A stretch of 64,000 nucleotides of DNA from Desulfuromonadales bacterium (GTDB lineage Bacteria > Desulfobacterota > Desulfuromonadia > Desulfuromonadales > BM103): contig JAMONP010000018.1 of NCBI GenBank assembly GCA_027065695.1, positions 62,001 through 126,000 on the forward strand, given 5' to 3'. Below, one piece after another: positions 52,504 to 62,679 of this stretch; the first letter of the stretch is position 1, and every line of letters begins with the position of its first letter. The position numbers and the translations under genes are program-made. Under the pieces are notes generated by a model. It had not been told where the DNA came from and did not search any database. It saw only the letters and a list, made by a program, of their open reading frames with translations.

Positions 52504-53627
52504 GTTACGGGGTTCTCCTTTGTTGTTATGAAAGGTAATGGCAGACAAACTGTGAAACTTGCACCCTTCCCGGCAATACTGTCGAGGACAATGTGACCCT
52601 CGTGGGCATGCACAATACGTTGTGTGATGGACAAACCAAGCCCAGTACCACTGTCGCGAGTCGTCACAAATGGGTTAAAAATTCGCTCCCGATCTTCCAG
52701 GGCAATCCCTGGACCATTATCACTCACTTTAATGTGAACTTCGTGCTGAAAGTTTTTTGAGGAAACCTCGATGAGACCACCATCCGGCATAGCCTGTATA
52801 GCATTTAACATCAGGTTGAGCAGCACCTGCTTGATCTGTTCCCCCTGTCCAGGTATCTCAATATCATCATCCAAAGCAAGTTTCACTTCAATATGGCTAC
52901 GGGAAGCCTGTTGTCTAGTCAGATCAAGCACGTCCCCGACAACCTTGCCAAGCAGAAACCGGCCATGTTCAACAGGTGCCGGTTTGGCAAAGCACAGAAA
53001 ATCTTCAAGAACTCCGTTCAGGCGATCCACTTCTCTGATCAGTATCTCAGCAAATTCCAGTTTTGGATCATCAGCGGAAACACCATCGCGCAGAATTTCT
53101 GCGGTACCCTTGATTGAACCGAGCGGATTACGAATTTCATGAGCCATACCAGCGGAGAGTTCACCGAGGGCCGAGAGCCGGTCTGCTCGCCGCAACTGTT
53201 CTTCAATTTCAATAATCTGGTCTGCCTGATCTCGCAACTTACCATAACTCTCTTCAAGGGTTTCGGCCGCTTTTTGGTAACGTAATTTCTGCTGGCGCTC
53301 ACGCTGGGCAAGAAAACCAGTCAGACAACCGATTACATTATATAAAATGATTTCCAGATACTGTGCAAGAGCTATTTTCGGGTTATTTTGCCATTGAAAA
53401 AGCACATGAGGCATATAGAATAATGAAGCCAGGATTGAAGTCATTATGCCGCCGCGCAGGGCAAACCAGATGCCGCCAAGTATGATCGGCACATAGTAAA
53501 GACGCCGATAGATATCGTGAGCCTTGAACAACTGCGTCGTCGTCATGTAGTGCAGGGAAGTCACCAACAACAGCAACACAGCAATAATCACCAGACGTAG
53601 ATAAAATGTTTTCTTGGAAGCCAGCAT
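52500..53627 (-). CDS. Membrane sensor histidine kinase
   Basis: A 375-residue kinase. Residues 8-110 contain about four hydrophobic segments with no large periplasmic domain, so the signal is probably sensed in or near the membrane. A coiled-coil linker (115-148) leads to the phosphoacceptor His in GELSAGMAHEIRNPLGS and an ATPase domain with NLMLNAIQAMP (N box), DNGPGI and GTGLGLSI. It resembles ZraS/AtoS-type kinases that pair with sigma-54 regulators. The 18-base dyad at 53672-53689 lies 45 bases upstream of the start. Confidence 0.94.
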   Translation of the reverse strand: MLASKKTFYLRLVIIAVLLLLVTSLHYMTTTQLFKAHDIYRRLYYVPIILGGIWFALRGGIMTSILASLFYMPHVLFQWQNNPKIALAQYLEIILYNVIGCLTGFLAQRERQQKLRYQKAAETLEESYGKLRDQADQIIEIEEQLRRADRLSALGELSAGMAHEIRNPLGSIKGTAEILRDGVSADDPKLEFAEILIREVDRLNGVLEDFLCFAKPAPVEHGRFLLGKVVGDVLDLTRQQASRSHIEVKLALDDDIEIPGQGEQIKQVLLNLMLNAIQAMPDGGLIEVSSKNFQHEVHIKVSDNGPGIALEDRERIFNPFVTTRDSGTGLGLSITQRIVHAHEGHIVLDSIAGKGASFTVCLPLPFITTKENPVT

Positions 53628-53671
53628 TAATTTTACCTATGGCTTTGAGTGCTTGTACGGCCTGATCTATA

Positions 53672-53689
53672 TGTGTAGAATATTACACA
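53672..53689. promoter_or_regulatory. 18-base dyad TGTGTA-N6-TACACA in divergent promoter region
   Basis: TGTGTA (53672-53677) and TACACA (53684-53689) are perfect inverted repeats around GAATAT. The site sits between the kinase/regulator operon and the AEC gene, so it could bind the sigma-54 regulator or a CRP/FNR-type protein. No biochemical identity can be given. Confidence 0.45.
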
Positions 53690-53851
53690 AAGGTATTAAA
53701 AGAAACCCCCATAAATAGTAATCATCAATTTAAAAGCAAAAAGCATTAAAACACCTCCTGATCGATACAATACTGTTATTTTTTGTACTGTATTCTAGCT
53801 CACGTCTTATGTATTCTGTCCTCTGGGTTTTAACTAACATCAGGATGGCAG

Positions 53852-54796
53852 ATGTCTCTTTTGATTGACATTATCAATATAGTACTTCCGGTTTTTTCGG
53901 TTATTGCCCTCGGCTGGCTATTACGCCGTTTGGGACTGATCGACGCAGCCTTTCTCAAGCAGACCAACAAGCTGGTCTACTACGTTTGCCTACCACTACT
54001 GCTCTTTTATAAAATTGGCACAGCAGATTTCTTTGCTAACTTCAACGGCCGCTTGATCATCGGTTCAGTGATTGCCGTAGCAATAACCTTCATTGCTTCC
54101 TATTTTTATACTGTCCTTCGAGGCTACCCGGATAGGGTTCGCGGTGTCTTCAGCCAGGGTTCATTCAGGGGCAACCTGGCTTACATGGGGTTGGCCATCA
54201 CCCTCAATGCCTACGGTGAGACCGGCTTGACCAAAGCGGGCATTCTGATGGGTTTTCTGGTCCCTTTTCTCAACCTCTTTGCCATCCTGGCCCTGCTCTG
54301 GCCACACCGTGGCGGAGGAGAACAACGAGGCTTTACATTCTGGCTTCGTCAGATCACCCTGAACCCACTGATTTTAGCCTCATTCTTAGGAATATTCTGG
54401 AGCTTTCTCGACCTGCCAATACCTCTGGTTTTTGAACGGAGTCTGAATATCGCAACCGGCATGACTCTGCCGTTGGCATTACTAGCACTTGGTGGCGGTT
54501 TTTCCCTTGAAAAGTTACGTGGCGATCTGGTCAAGGCCTCTCTTGTGAGTGGCATAAAAACAATCTGGATGCCAATCCTGGCTGCTGGCCTGCTGATCAG
54601 TCTGGGCGTCAGAGGGATGGATCTCGGCATCGGCGTCCTGATTGCCGGAACACCTGCAGCGACAGCCACCTACATAATGGCTGACCAACTCAAGGGAGAC
54701 GCCGAGTTGGCCGGAACTATCGTCATGTTGTCCACACTCTGCTCTGCAGCAACCTATACAGTTGCCCTGTTGATTTTGCGGAGTCAGGGGCTATGA
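53852..54796 (+). CDS. AEC (auxin efflux carrier) family transporter
   Basis: A 314-residue inner-membrane protein with about ten hydrophobic segments. The N-terminus (VLPVFSVIALGWLLRRLGLID, LVYYVCLPLLLFYKI) and the C-terminal GVLIAGTPAATATYIMADQLKGD are typical of the AEC family, whose bacterial members export or import organic acids such as malate. Substrate is unknown. It overlaps the methyltransferase gene by 4 bases. Its divergence from a sensor/sigma-54 regulator pair suggests regulated transport. Confidence 0.92.
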   Translation: MSLLIDIINIVLPVFSVIALGWLLRRLGLIDAAFLKQTNKLVYYVCLPLLLFYKIGTADFFANFNGRLIIGSVIAVAITFIASYFYTVLRGYPDRVRGVFSQGSFRGNLAYMGLAITLNAYGETGLTKAGILMGFLVPFLNLFAILALLWPHRGGGEQRGFTFWLRQITLNPLILASFLGIFWSFLDLPIPLVFERSLNIATGMTLPLALLALGGGFSLEKLRGDLVKASLVSGIKTIWMPILAAGLLISLGVRGMDLGIGVLIAGTPAATATYIMADQLKGDAELAGTIVMLSTLCSAATYTVALLILRSQGL

Positions 54797-55380
54797 CCTA
54801 CACCCCCTTCGATATCGGATCAAAATTCCGCATCATTCCTGCCAATCACCCACCATCGAATGACAACCGCACCGACCTGGTGATGCAACGTGGTGCCTTT
54901 GGCTCAGGAGAACACGAAACGACAGAGAGTTGTCTGGAAATACTCGGTAGCTTACCTGGCATATCTGGAGCACGAGTCCTTGATCTCGGCAGCGGTACCG
55001 GTATCCTGGCCATTGCTGCCTTGCATCTCGGAGCAGAACATGCCGTTTGTGTCGACATCGAACCAAAAGCTGTGGAGACCGCTGAGAGCAACTGCCGACT
55101 CAACGGGCTGAGAGACCGGGTCACTCATGTCACAGGAGTACTGAACGCTGTGACGGAGAGTGACTTCGACATTGTCCTGGCTAACATCTATGGTGATATC
55201 CTGCTTGGTCTGGCACAATCGTTAAGCGCCAAATTGAAGGCTGGTGGGACCTTATTGCTCTCGGGGATTTTGTGGGAATACAATTTCGACGTGAGGCAAG
55301 CATACGAGAAGAATGGTTGCGAAGTCATCCACAATCACATGCTGGAGGAATTCAGTACTGTTTTATTACGCAAGAGATGA
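54793..55380 (+). CDS. PrmA-like SAM-dependent methyltransferase
   Basis: A 195-residue class I methyltransferase. SAM motif I is VLDLGSGTGILAIAALHLGA; CVDIEPKAVETAESN and the ANIYGDILL motif IV, plus AFGSGEHETTESC, are close to ribosomal protein L11 methyltransferase (PrmA). The N-terminal L11-recognition domain of PrmA (about 100 residues) is absent, so the substrate may be different. It is translationally coupled to the AEC gene (ATGA overlap). A hairpin terminator follows its stop. Confidence 0.88.
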   Translation: MTYTPFDIGSKFRIIPANHPPSNDNRTDLVMQRGAFGSGEHETTESCLEILGSLPGISGARVLDLGSGTGILAIAALHLGAEHAVCVDIEPKAVETAESNCRLNGLRDRVTHVTGVLNAVTESDFDIVLANIYGDILLGLAQSLSAKLKAGGTLLLSGILWEYNFDVRQAYEKNGCEVIHNHMLEEFSTVLLRKR

Positions 55381-55381
55381 G

Positions 55382-55411
55382 AAAAGGGCGAACCTGACGG
55401 CCCGCCCTTTT
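55382..55411. terminator. Bidirectional terminator between the methyltransferase gene and sdhB
   Basis: AAAAGGGCG (55383-55390 region) pairs with CGCCCTTTT (55403-55411), giving a hairpin with A and T tails that serves both converging transcripts. Confidence 0.8.
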
Positions 55412-55440
55412 AGTACCATTAAAGGTAATCTTATTGTTAC

Positions 55441-56181
55441 TTAGCTGACTAGCGCTTTCATATACTCGCGATTCAGCTTGGCAATAAATTTGACGTCAAC
55501 CCCTTTAGGACAGGATGCCTGGCACTCGTAGTGGTTGGTGCAGTTGCCAAAACCAAACTCCTTGGCAGCTTCAGTCATCGCCATAACCCGTTTCTGAGCT
55601 TCAACCTTACCTTGCGGCAGAACCGCCAGTTGAGCCACTTTAGCGCCGGTAAACAGCATCGCCGAGCTGTTGGGACAGGATGCAACACAGGCACCACAAC
55701 CAATGCACTCGGCAGCGTCCATGGAGTAGTCAGCAACAGGTTTGCCAATCAACAGGGCGTTACCATCGGCAACACCACCAGTGTGGCAAGAGGTGTAACC
55801 ACCAGCCTGCATAATTACTTCCAGACCGTTACGATTCACCACCAGATCTTTAATCACTGGAAAAGCGCGTGCCTTCCAGGGCTCAACAAAGATCTCGTCG
55901 CCGTCGTTAAACTGCCTCATATGCAGTTGGCAGACGGTGGTCCGCTCCTGGCCACCGTGAGGAACTCCGTTGATAACCTGGGAACACATCCCGCAGATAC
56001 CTTCGCGGCAGTCGTGGTCGAAAGCAATAACATCCTTGCCTGCTCTTGCCAGAACCAGATTGACATCGTCAAGCATCTCCAGGAAGGACTGGTCTGGACT
56101 GACATCCGGAGCATCTATAGTCTCCAGTCGTCCTTTATCATTTGAGCCATTCTGGCGCCATACGTGAAGTTTGAGTTTCAT
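55441..56181 (-). CDS. sdhB: Succinate dehydrogenase/fumarate reductase iron-sulfur subunit
   Basis: A 246-residue subunit that passes electrons between the flavin and the membrane haems. The [2Fe-2S] ligands are in CREGICGMCSQ and TTVCQLH; [4Fe-4S]/[3Fe-4S] ligands are in CIGCGACVASCPNSS and CTNHYECQASCPKG. The order and the SAMLFTGAKVAQL segment fit the type B (FrdCAB-like) enzymes with one membrane subunit. It overlaps sdhA by one base. In Geobacter a single such enzyme works in both directions; the same is likely here. Confidence 0.95.
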   Translation of the reverse strand: MKLKLHVWRQNGSNDKGRLETIDAPDVSPDQSFLEMLDDVNLVLARAGKDVIAFDHDCREGICGMCSQVINGVPHGGQERTTVCQLHMRQFNDGDEIFVEPWKARAFPVIKDLVVNRNGLEVIMQAGGYTSCHTGGVADGNALLIGKPVADYSMDAAECIGCGACVASCPNSSAMLFTGAKVAQLAVLPQGKVEAQKRVMAMTEAAKEFGFGNCTNHYECQASCPKGVDVKFIAKLNREYMKALVS

Positions 56182-58097
56182 TATTTGTAACTCCTTACAG
56201 CAAGCTTGATATTCTCAAATTTCAAAGGCTCTTTGTGCAATTCGGGTTCAACACCCGTGCCTTTGAATTCCCAGGCGGCAACGTAACAGAAATCTTCGTC
56301 GTTACGCATGGCCTCGCCATCATCGGTCTGGTGTTCGACCCGGAAGTGGCCACCACACGACTCTTCACGGTTCAACGCATCCCTGGTGAGGATTTCAGCA
56401 AAGTCGAAGAAATCAACCAGACGGGCGGCATTTTCGAGCTCTTGGTTGAACTGCTCATTGGTACCAACCACTTTAACATCTTTCCAGAACTCGTCACGAA
56501 GCGCAGGGATAAGCTTGAGGGCTTCCTTGAGGCTTTCATCGCTACGAGCCATGCCAACGTTCTCCCACATGATCTTACCGAGTTCACGATGGAATTCGGA
56601 AGGAGTCTTGGTGCCGTTGACTGCAAGCAGCTTGTCGAGCTCAGCTTTGACCGCTTCAGCAGATTTCTTAAACTCGGGATGCTCGTCGGTCACTTCACCA
56701 GGCTTCACAGTCGCCAGGTAACCGGCGATGGTGTAAGGAATGACAAAGTAGCCATCAGCCAGGCCCTGCATCAATGCCGAGGCACCGAGACGGTTAGCGC
56801 CGTGTACGGAGAAATTTGCTTCACCGAGCACGAACAGACCGGGCACATTGCTCATACAGTTGTAATCGACCCAGAGACCACCCATGGCGTAGTGCGGTGC
56901 CGGGTAGATGCGCATTGGCTGCTTGTAGCCGTCCTCGTCGGTGATCTTCTCGTACATCTCGAAGAGGTTACCGTAGCGCTCACGAATCGTGTCTTCACCG
57001 AGACGGTTGATTGAATCGGCAAAGTCGAGGTAAACACCACGCTTGCCAGGTCCAACGCCGCGATCGTCATCACACTGCTCTTTGGCGGCACGGGAAGCGA
57101 TATCGCGCGGAGCCAGGTTACCGAAAGAAGGATACTTGCGTTCCAAGTAGTAATCACGATCATCTTCAGCGATTTCACCAGCCGGATTCTCGCAGTCTTC
57201 TGCTTTCTTGGGCACCCAACAACGACCATCATTACGCAACGATTCGGACATCAGGGTCAGTTTCGACTGATGTTCACCATGCTGCGGAATACAGGTTGGA
57301 TGAATCTGAGTGTAGCAGGGGTTTGCCATGTAGGCGCCTTTCCTGGCAGCCTTCCAGGCGGCAGTAACGCTACAGCCCATGGCGTTAGTGGAAAGGTAGA
57401 AAACGTTGACATAACCACCGGTCGCCAGAATAACCGCATCACCCCAATAAGATTCAATCTCACCGGTGACCATGTTACGGCAGGTAATGCCTCTGGTGAC
57501 ACCGTCAACAACAACCAGGTCAAGCATCTCACGACGCTCATAGAGCTTAACCGTACCAGCTTTCACCTGACGGGAGAATGCCGCATAGGCACCGAGCAGC
57601 AGCTGCTGACCGGTCTGGCCACGGGCATAGAAAGTACGGGAGACCTGGGCACCACCGAAGGAGCGGTTGTCCAGGTAGCCGGAGTAGTCACGGGCAAAGG
57701 GTACGCCCTGGGCGACACATTGGTCGATAATGTTGTTCGACACCTGGGCCAGACGCCAGACGTCTGCTTCGCGGGCGCGGAAATCACCGCCTTTGATGGT
57801 ATCGTAGAACAAACGATAGATGGAGTCACCGTCGTTCGGATAGTTCTTGGCGGCGTTGATGCCGCCCTGGGCTGCGATGGAGTGTGCGCGGCGGGCGCTG
57901 TCCTGGTAGCAGAAGGCCTCGACTTGATAGCCAAGCTCTCCCAGGGAAGCAGCCGCGGCACCACCGGCGAGCCCGGTACCGACGCAGAGAATTTTGAATT
58001 TACGTTTATTCGAAGGATTGACCAGCTTCGACTCGAAGCGATGGCGATCCCAGGAAGTTTCAATAGGTCCAGTTGGACACTTACCGTCGAGTATCAT
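56181..58097 (-). CDS. sdhA: Succinate dehydrogenase/fumarate reductase flavoprotein subunit
   Basis: A 638-residue catalytic subunit carrying covalent FAD. The dinucleotide motif is [18 protein letters not shown], and the FAD-linking His is in [17 protein letters not shown]. Active-site residues appear in the QIHPT and [17 protein letters not shown] segments. The length and the [15 protein letters not shown] start match the epsilon/delta-type B flavoproteins. AGGAGGT lies ahead of the ATG. It is the middle gene of sdhCAB. Confidence 0.96.
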   Translation of the reverse strand: MILDGKCPTGPIETSWDRHRFESKLVNPSNKRKFKILCVGTGLAGGAAAASLGELGYQVEAFCYQDSARRAHSIAAQGGINAAKNYPNDGDSIYRLFYDTIKGGDFRAREADVWRLAQVSNNIIDQCVAQGVPFARDYSGYLDNRSFGGAQVSRTFYARGQTGQQLLLGAYAAFSRQVKAGTVKLYERREMLDLVVVDGVTRGITCRNMVTGEIESYWGDAVILATGGYVNVFYLSTNAMGCSVTAAWKAARKGAYMANPCYTQIHPTCIPQHGEHQSKLTLMSESLRNDGRCWVPKKAEDCENPAGEIAEDDRDYYLERKYPSFGNLAPRDIASRAAKEQCDDDRGVGPGKRGVYLDFADSINRLGEDTIRERYGNLFEMYEKITDEDGYKQPMRIYPAPHYAMGGLWVDYNCMSNVPGLFVLGEANFSVHGANRLGASALMQGLADGYFVIPYTIAGYLATVKPGEVTDEHPEFKKSAEAVKAELDKLLAVNGTKTPSEFHRELGKIMWENVGMARSDESLKEALKLIPALRDEFWKDVKVVGTNEQFNQELENAARLVDFFDFAEILTRDALNREESCGGHFRVEHQTDDGEAMRNDEDFCYVAAWEFKGTGVEPELHKEPLKFENIKLAVRSYK

Positions 58098-58110
58098 TTA
58101 AATCGACCTC

Positions 58111-58779
58111 CTAAAGCTTGATGAGTCCGAAAACAACCAGCATTGGAATGGAGATGTATCCCACGAGGAGAACAACACCAACCAGTTTGCTGACCATTCC
58201 CATGAACGGAAGTGACTTGTCGTTGCTCAGTCCCAGAGTTTGGAACAGGCTCTGGATGCCGTGACTGACATGCAGAAACAAGAAGAACAGGCCGACCAAA
58301 TAGATAATAACCGGCAGGGCACTACTGAACCCCTGGACTATCATGACAAAGACATTGATCATGCCATGATCACCGAGAGGAACATAGATATCGGGATTGG
58401 TCACCCGAAAGGTGAAGTGCAATAGATGATATATGACAAAAGCCAGTATCACCAGACCCGAGACGATCATGGTTTCTGCACCGAAACCCGTCTTCAAGCG
58501 CTTGATCTGCACGTTCTTTTCAGGAGTCGCCGCCCTGTTCTCCAAGGTCAACTGAATTCCGAAAAAGATGTGAATTACAAAAGCTGCCAGCATAACCAGC
58601 CGGAAGACCCAGACGAATGGTCCGAGACTATGCAGCTTCTGCGCGTAAGCGTTGATTGCGTCTGCACCGATAAACACGGACGAGTTGCCCAGAAGGTGCA
58701 CACAAACAAACGCGACCAACACGAAACCGGTAACGGCCATGATGATCTTTCTGCCCACAGAACTTTGCGTCAGTAGCAT
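58111..58779 (-). CDS. sdhC: Succinate dehydrogenase/fumarate reductase cytochrome b subunit
   Basis: A 222-residue membrane anchor with five hydrophobic helices that binds two b haems and menaquinone. Candidate axial His residues are in FVCVHLLGNSSVF, FVIHIFFGIQL, IYHLLHFTFR and LHVSHGIQSLFQTLG. It is the first gene of the operon, with GAGGAT before the ATG, and is followed by sdhA after 13 bases. Only one anchor gene is present, so the complex is type B. Confidence 0.94.
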   Translation of the reverse strand: MLLTQSSVGRKIIMAVTGFVLVAFVCVHLLGNSSVFIGADAINAYAQKLHSLGPFVWVFRLVMLAAFVIHIFFGIQLTLENRAATPEKNVQIKRLKTGFGAETMIVSGLVILAFVIYHLLHFTFRVTNPDIYVPLGDHGMINVFVMIVQGFSSALPVIIYLVGLFFLFLHVSHGIQSLFQTLGLSNDKSLPFMGMVSKLVGVVLLVGYISIPMLVVFGLIKL

Positions 58780-59121
58780 GATTTTGATCCTCTACTCAAT
58801 GTGTTGTGATGAAAAAACTCGAAAAAGACCTACTCGAGAGCTGGCCGAAACCAGCACGACAAACAGAACAAGACACAACGCCTTGCCCTCGCCTACTGAG
58901 GAGGCCCTCGCCAACGACTTGACAATCTCATATTGATATCCCTTACCACAATATGTCACGAACCGTTTTTGCTTCTCTCTCCCGGTTCGCCACTAATTAG
59001 AAAAACTGCATACTGTATACAAGACCCACGTATATTAAACACCGTTAGAAAAAAAATAAAGTAAAATTTTCCAAGAAAACAGCTTTCAGGGATTTTCCCC
59101 TAATGTTTGCGGGATTAATTC
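58780..59121. other. 342-base gap upstream of sdhC
   Basis: No gene is supported. On the minus strand the gap should carry the sdhCAB promoter. A near-palindrome CTTGTATACAG (58...59 kb strand reversed; plus-strand CTGTATACAAG at 59013-59023) and an AT-rich stretch (59040-59095) with GAAAATTTTAC are the only notable sites. The rdgB end is 4 bases after the gap. Confidence 0.5.
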
Positions 59122-59712
59122 TCAACGAGAAGTAAGATAATCAATAACCTGACGCAAGGCCTGACCACGATGGCTGATCCTGTTTTTAGTATCGATCGGC
59201 AATTCGGCCATGGTGCAATTGAACTCAGAGAGCCAGAAAAGCGGGTCATAACCAAAGCCACCGGCACCTCGTTGCTGCTGCAGAATCAGCCCTTCTACCT
59301 TACCTTCAAAAAAGCGAGTCGGTTCATTCGGCAGGCACAGAGCCATCACACAACAAAAAGCGGCCTGTCGTTGTTGCCCCGGTACAAGGGTCATCTCATC
59401 GAGAAGTTTACAATTATTGCTGTGGTCATCAGCATCGACACCGGAGAAACGCGCGGAATGAACTCCTGGACGCCCCTGTAATGAAGTGACAACCAGTCCG
59501 GAATCATCTGCCAGACAGGACAATCCGGTGACACGAGCTATGGTTTCTGCCTTCTTCGCTGCATTGGCCGTAAAGGTATCGCCGTCCTCTTCCACCTCCG
59601 GTGCGTCAGGAAAATTATCGAGGCCAAGAACGTTCACACCTTGCGATTCGAGCAAACGCCGTATCTCTTTAAGCTTGCCTGCATTGCGGGTGGCCACCAC
59701 CAGTTCCATCAT
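59122..59712 (-). CDS. rdgB: XTP/dITP pyrophosphatase (RdgB/HAM1)
   Basis: A 196-residue house-cleaning enzyme that hydrolyses non-canonical purine triphosphates. [15 protein letters not shown] (7-21), [23 protein letters not shown] and [10 protein letters not shown] are the family motifs, and SHRGQALRQ closes the protein. It overlaps rph by 4 bases and is the last gene of a five-gene run. Confidence 0.96.
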   Translation of the reverse strand: MMELVVATRNAGKLKEIRRLLESQGVNVLGLDNFPDAPEVEEDGDTFTANAAKKAETIARVTGLSCLADDSGLVVTSLQGRPGVHSARFSGVDADDHSNNCKLLDEMTLVPGQQRQAAFCCVMALCLPNEPTRFFEGKVEGLILQQQRGAGGFGYDPLFWLSEFNCTMAELPIDTKNRISHRGQALRQVIDYLTSR

Positions 59713-60446
59713 GTCTGGCTTCTGGCCTCCTGCTGCAATTGTGTCAACTGCCGACAGCCTTCAACGGCCAAGTTGCGCAGAGCACCAAACTCGGCATCAC
59801 TGAAAGGTTCTTCTTCAGCTGTCCCTTGAATTTCAACAAAACGACCATCACCGGTCATAACAAAATTCATATCAACACTGGCACCTGAATCTTCCACATA
59901 GTCAAGATCGAGAAGTGGCTGACCTTTGATGATGCCAGAACTGACCGCGGCGACACTGTCCTTCAAAGGAGACTTTTTGAGCAACCCTTGAGAAAGCAAT
60001 TCATCAATTGCATCAGCAAGCGCAATCCAGGCTCCGGTAATCGATGCTGTACGGGTACCACCATCAGCCTGCAAGACATCACAGTCAATGACGATAGTGC
60101 GCTCGCCAAGCAGTTCAAAGTCAACCACGGCGCGCAGGGCGCGACCGATCAGTCGCTGGATCTCCATGGTACGACCACCCAACTTGCCTCGGGCAGCTTC
60201 GCGGACTGAACGCGTCTGCGTTGAACGGGGCAACATACTGTACTCAGCTGTCACCCAACCACGGCCCTGACCACGCATGAACGGTGGAACCTTCTCTTCA
60301 ACAGAGGCATTACACAGGACTCGGGTTTCACCGAAGCTGATCAGCACCGAGCCTTCGGCATATAGGGTAAAGCCACGCTCGACCTTGATTGTGCGTAGCT
60401 GGTTTGGTTGGCGACCATCGTGACGAAGTTGTCTGGTAGAACTCAT
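59709..60446 (-). CDS. rph: Ribonuclease PH
   Basis: A 245-residue phosphorolytic 3'-exoribonuclease that trims tRNA 3' ends; forms a hexamer. Signature segments are [47 protein letters not shown] and [18 protein letters not shown]. Its start overlaps the end of the amidase gene by 4 bases and its end overlaps rdgB by 4. The rph-rdgB pairing is common in bacteria. Confidence 0.97.
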   Translation of the reverse strand: MSSTRQLRHDGRQPNQLRTIKVERGFTLYAEGSVLISFGETRVLCNASVEEKVPPFMRGQGRGWVTAEYSMLPRSTQTRSVREAARGKLGGRTMEIQRLIGRALRAVVDFELLGERTIVIDCDVLQADGGTRTASITGAWIALADAIDELLSQGLLKKSPLKDSVAAVSSGIIKGQPLLDLDYVEDSGASVDMNFVMTGDGRFVEIQGTAEEEPFSDAEFGALRNLAVEGCRQLTQLQQEARSQT

Positions 60447-61582
60447 AAGGTTTCTCCTGGAGCTTCTCCCTGAATTTCTCCCGGGGTATCAACTGAAAAA
60501 GTATCAAAGAATGCCTGTAAGCCATCGAAAAGAGCACGAGCAAAGTCCTGCTGTCGGCCTGGATCCTGTAGCATGGTCAGGTCGACCGTATTGGTCAGAC
60601 TACCCATTTCCACCAAAACTCGCGGCAGATCGCCACGACCCAGGGGGTAAACCGGCAGTTCTTTAATGTCGTGCACATTGAAACCTCTGTCTTCCAGTTT
60701 CTGCCGTAGAATCCCGGCAAGCTCCAGACTGGAATTCTCGGCCAGTTTTATACTGAGATTCTCGGCAACCGCGCCATCTGAGACGTCTCGCTCTGTCTGT
60801 GGCTGAACATAAAGGTTCACGCCCGACGCTTCCGCAGAAAAGAACGCTTGAGCATGCAATGAAATCAACACATCAGCCTGGCCTTCTGCAACGATCTCCA
60901 AGCGGTTCTTCATATCAAGAGCATAGTCGCCGTCACGCGTCAGCACCACCGGAGCATCCTGATGCATTTTCAAAAGCTTTTCCAAACGCTGACCGACTGC
61001 AAGGGTCACGGCTTTTTCTTTACTGCCATTTAAACCGAGGGCGCCACTATCCTCACCGCCGTGTCCGGGGTCAATGGACACCACCCACTTACCACCGTCA
61101 GCAACCGGTGCCTTTTTGCGCAACAAAAAAGCAAACAAGCGATCAAGAGGGTCTTCACTTTCAGTCACAGTCGGTGGGTTGTGATTTCTATAATAAATTG
61201 GCTTGGTCAGAAGTGGTGCCAACTGGCGCAACAGGAATACTTCAGAGACCTGTAGCTTGCCATCAATAAAACGCGGGCGATGAGTAATTGGAATAAGATT
61301 GTCACCAAGCTTAATAAACTGACTGCCTGGCGAAATAATAGCCTTGCCATGTGGCGTGTGGATCGCATAGACATGCGCCACTGAGTTCCACGCACCTTCG
61401 AGCTTAAGAGCAGACAAAACATCGTCTATGGAAATAAAAGCCGTCCCTTCGCGCAGATAAACATCCTCAATAACCAGAGGCTCTTCACCGGGAAGTCCAA
61501 TCTCAACAAGCGCACCGGCAGGCAAGGCAAAAAACAGGGAGACAAACATCAGGCATAACAATTGTTGGATAAAGCAAGGCAT
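60443..61582 (-). CDS. N-acetylmuramoyl-L-alanine amidase (AmiC-type)
   Basis: A 379-residue exported peptidoglycan amidase. The ATG at 61582 begins a signal peptide ([22 protein letters not shown]... cleaved near residue 24); the open TTG at 61627 is less likely. An N-terminal copper-amine-oxidase-like or AMIN-like beta domain (25-160) is followed by the zinc-dependent Amidase_3 domain: [26 protein letters not shown] and [10 protein letters not shown]. The usual LHAN reads LHAQ. It splits the amide bond between muramic acid and the stem peptide, likely during cell separation. It is coupled to rph. Confidence 0.92.
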   Translation of the reverse strand: MPCFIQQLLCLMFVSLFFALPAGALVEIGLPGEEPLVIEDVYLREGTAFISIDDVLSALKLEGAWNSVAHVYAIHTPHGKAIISPGSQFIKLGDNLIPITHRPRFIDGKLQVSEVFLLRQLAPLLTKPIYYRNHNPPTVTESEDPLDRLFAFLLRKKAPVADGGKWVVSIDPGHGGEDSGALGLNGSKEKAVTLAVGQRLEKLLKMHQDAPVVLTRDGDYALDMKNRLEIVAEGQADVLISLHAQAFFSAEASGVNLYVQPQTERDVSDGAVAENLSIKLAENSSLELAGILRQKLEDRGFNVHDIKELPVYPLGRGDLPRVLVEMGSLTNTVDLTMLQDPGRQQDFARALFDGLQAFFDTFSVDTPGEIQGEAPGETL

Positions 61583-61629
61583 GGCGCGTTTTATACTCCA
61601 GATATCTCGGGCTGTCAACGCAGACAACG

Positions 61630-62679
61630 CTACCCGGTAACCAGTAGTTCCGGCTCAGAATATTCTCGACCCAAAGCAGCCAACAGCCGCCCAGTCAGTA
61701 CATCCTCCATTTCACTCTGCCTGCCCGATGCAGTTAGCAAGGAGCGAACCTGTCCACCGGCGGTCATACTGTGTCCACCACCGGAGCCTAACTCCAGGAT
61801 AACTTTCTGCATCAGGCCCCCGGCGTGGGTCTCCTGATGACTGGTGCGCATGGAGAGAACTCCTTCGTTAAGGTAACAGCCCATACCCAGTACGATATCT
61901 ACACCCTCAACCCGCATCAGGAAATCGGCAATTTCAGCAACAATCTCCGGTTGATCTATGTCGTAAAGATTAAAAATCAATACGTTGCCATAAATTTTTG
62001 CATTCTTCAAACCTGCCTCAAAATATTTAAAATAAATCCGTGATGACTTCGGACGAGTAATTTCATGCAGGATGCGATTATTACATAGAGGCATTAATTG
62101 CAGGTAGGCATCACGATCCGACTTGCTCCAGTCGCGGCCAAGATCTTCTGTCTCCGACTTGATTGCATAAAAAAGAATTGTTGCCAGTTTGGTGGCAATC
62201 TTGATTTCTTGAGACTGCAGATACTCAAAAAGGATACTTGCGGAGGCACCGTATTCCGGGCGCACATCAACCCAACGACAAGACTGGGTTTGCTCTTTAA
62301 GTTGATGATGGTCGATCACCAGGTCTACGCGTCGATCCGACGGGTAAGAATTATTGCCTGTCCCTGGCTGGGTATCAACCATACAGATCGCATTAAAAGT
62401 GTCGAGATCAAGGTCCCTGATCGGCTTTGACTTAATCTCCAGCTCACTGACCATCACCAGATTTTCACGGCGACCGATCACACCGCCAAAGGCTATGGTT
62501 GCCTCTTGTCCTGTTTTGACCAGGACCAGATGCTGCAAGGCAAAAGCAGCCGCGAGCGCATCCGGATCCGGATGATCATGGGTGACAATAAGGATTGAAC
62601 CCTTGCCGCGCAACCACTCAATAATACCCGCAGAAAACTCTTCAGAATGACTCAGGTTACAGTCGGTTTTATGGCTCAT
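61630..62679 (-). CDS. DHH family phosphoesterase (NrnA-like)
   Basis: A 349-residue manganese phosphoesterase. The DHH-type motif is THDHPDPDALAAA (33-45); later metal motifs are MVDTQPG and VIDHHQL. The DHHA1 domain has GGGHSMTAGGQ near residue 300. This layout is that of NrnA-type oligoribonuclease/PAP phosphatases and related phosphoesterases. If it has PAP phosphatase activity it could replace the broken cysQ, but this is speculation. It overlaps the SLOG gene by 4 bases. Confidence 0.9.
   Translation of the reverse strand: MSHKTDCNLSHSEEFSAGIIEWLRGKGSILIVTHDHPDPDALAAAFALQHLVLVKTGQEATIAFGGVIGRRENLVMVSELEIKSKPIRDLDLDTFNAICMVDTQPGTGNNSYPSDRRVDLVIDHHQLKEQTQSCRWVDVRPEYGASASILFEYLQSQEIKIATKLATILFYAIKSETEDLGRDWSKSDRDAYLQLMPLCNNRILHEITRPKSSRIYFKYFEAGLKNAKIYGNVLIFNLYDIDQPEIVAEIADFLMRVEGVDIVLGMGCYLNEGVLSMRTSHQETHAGGLMQKVILELGSGGGHSMTAGGQVRSLLTASGRQSEMEDVLTGRLLAALGREYSEPELLVTG

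Noticed and set aside
57270-58121. 283-codon plus-strand frame opposite sdhA
   Set aside because: It mirrors the conserved sdhA coding sequence and has no protein family signature.
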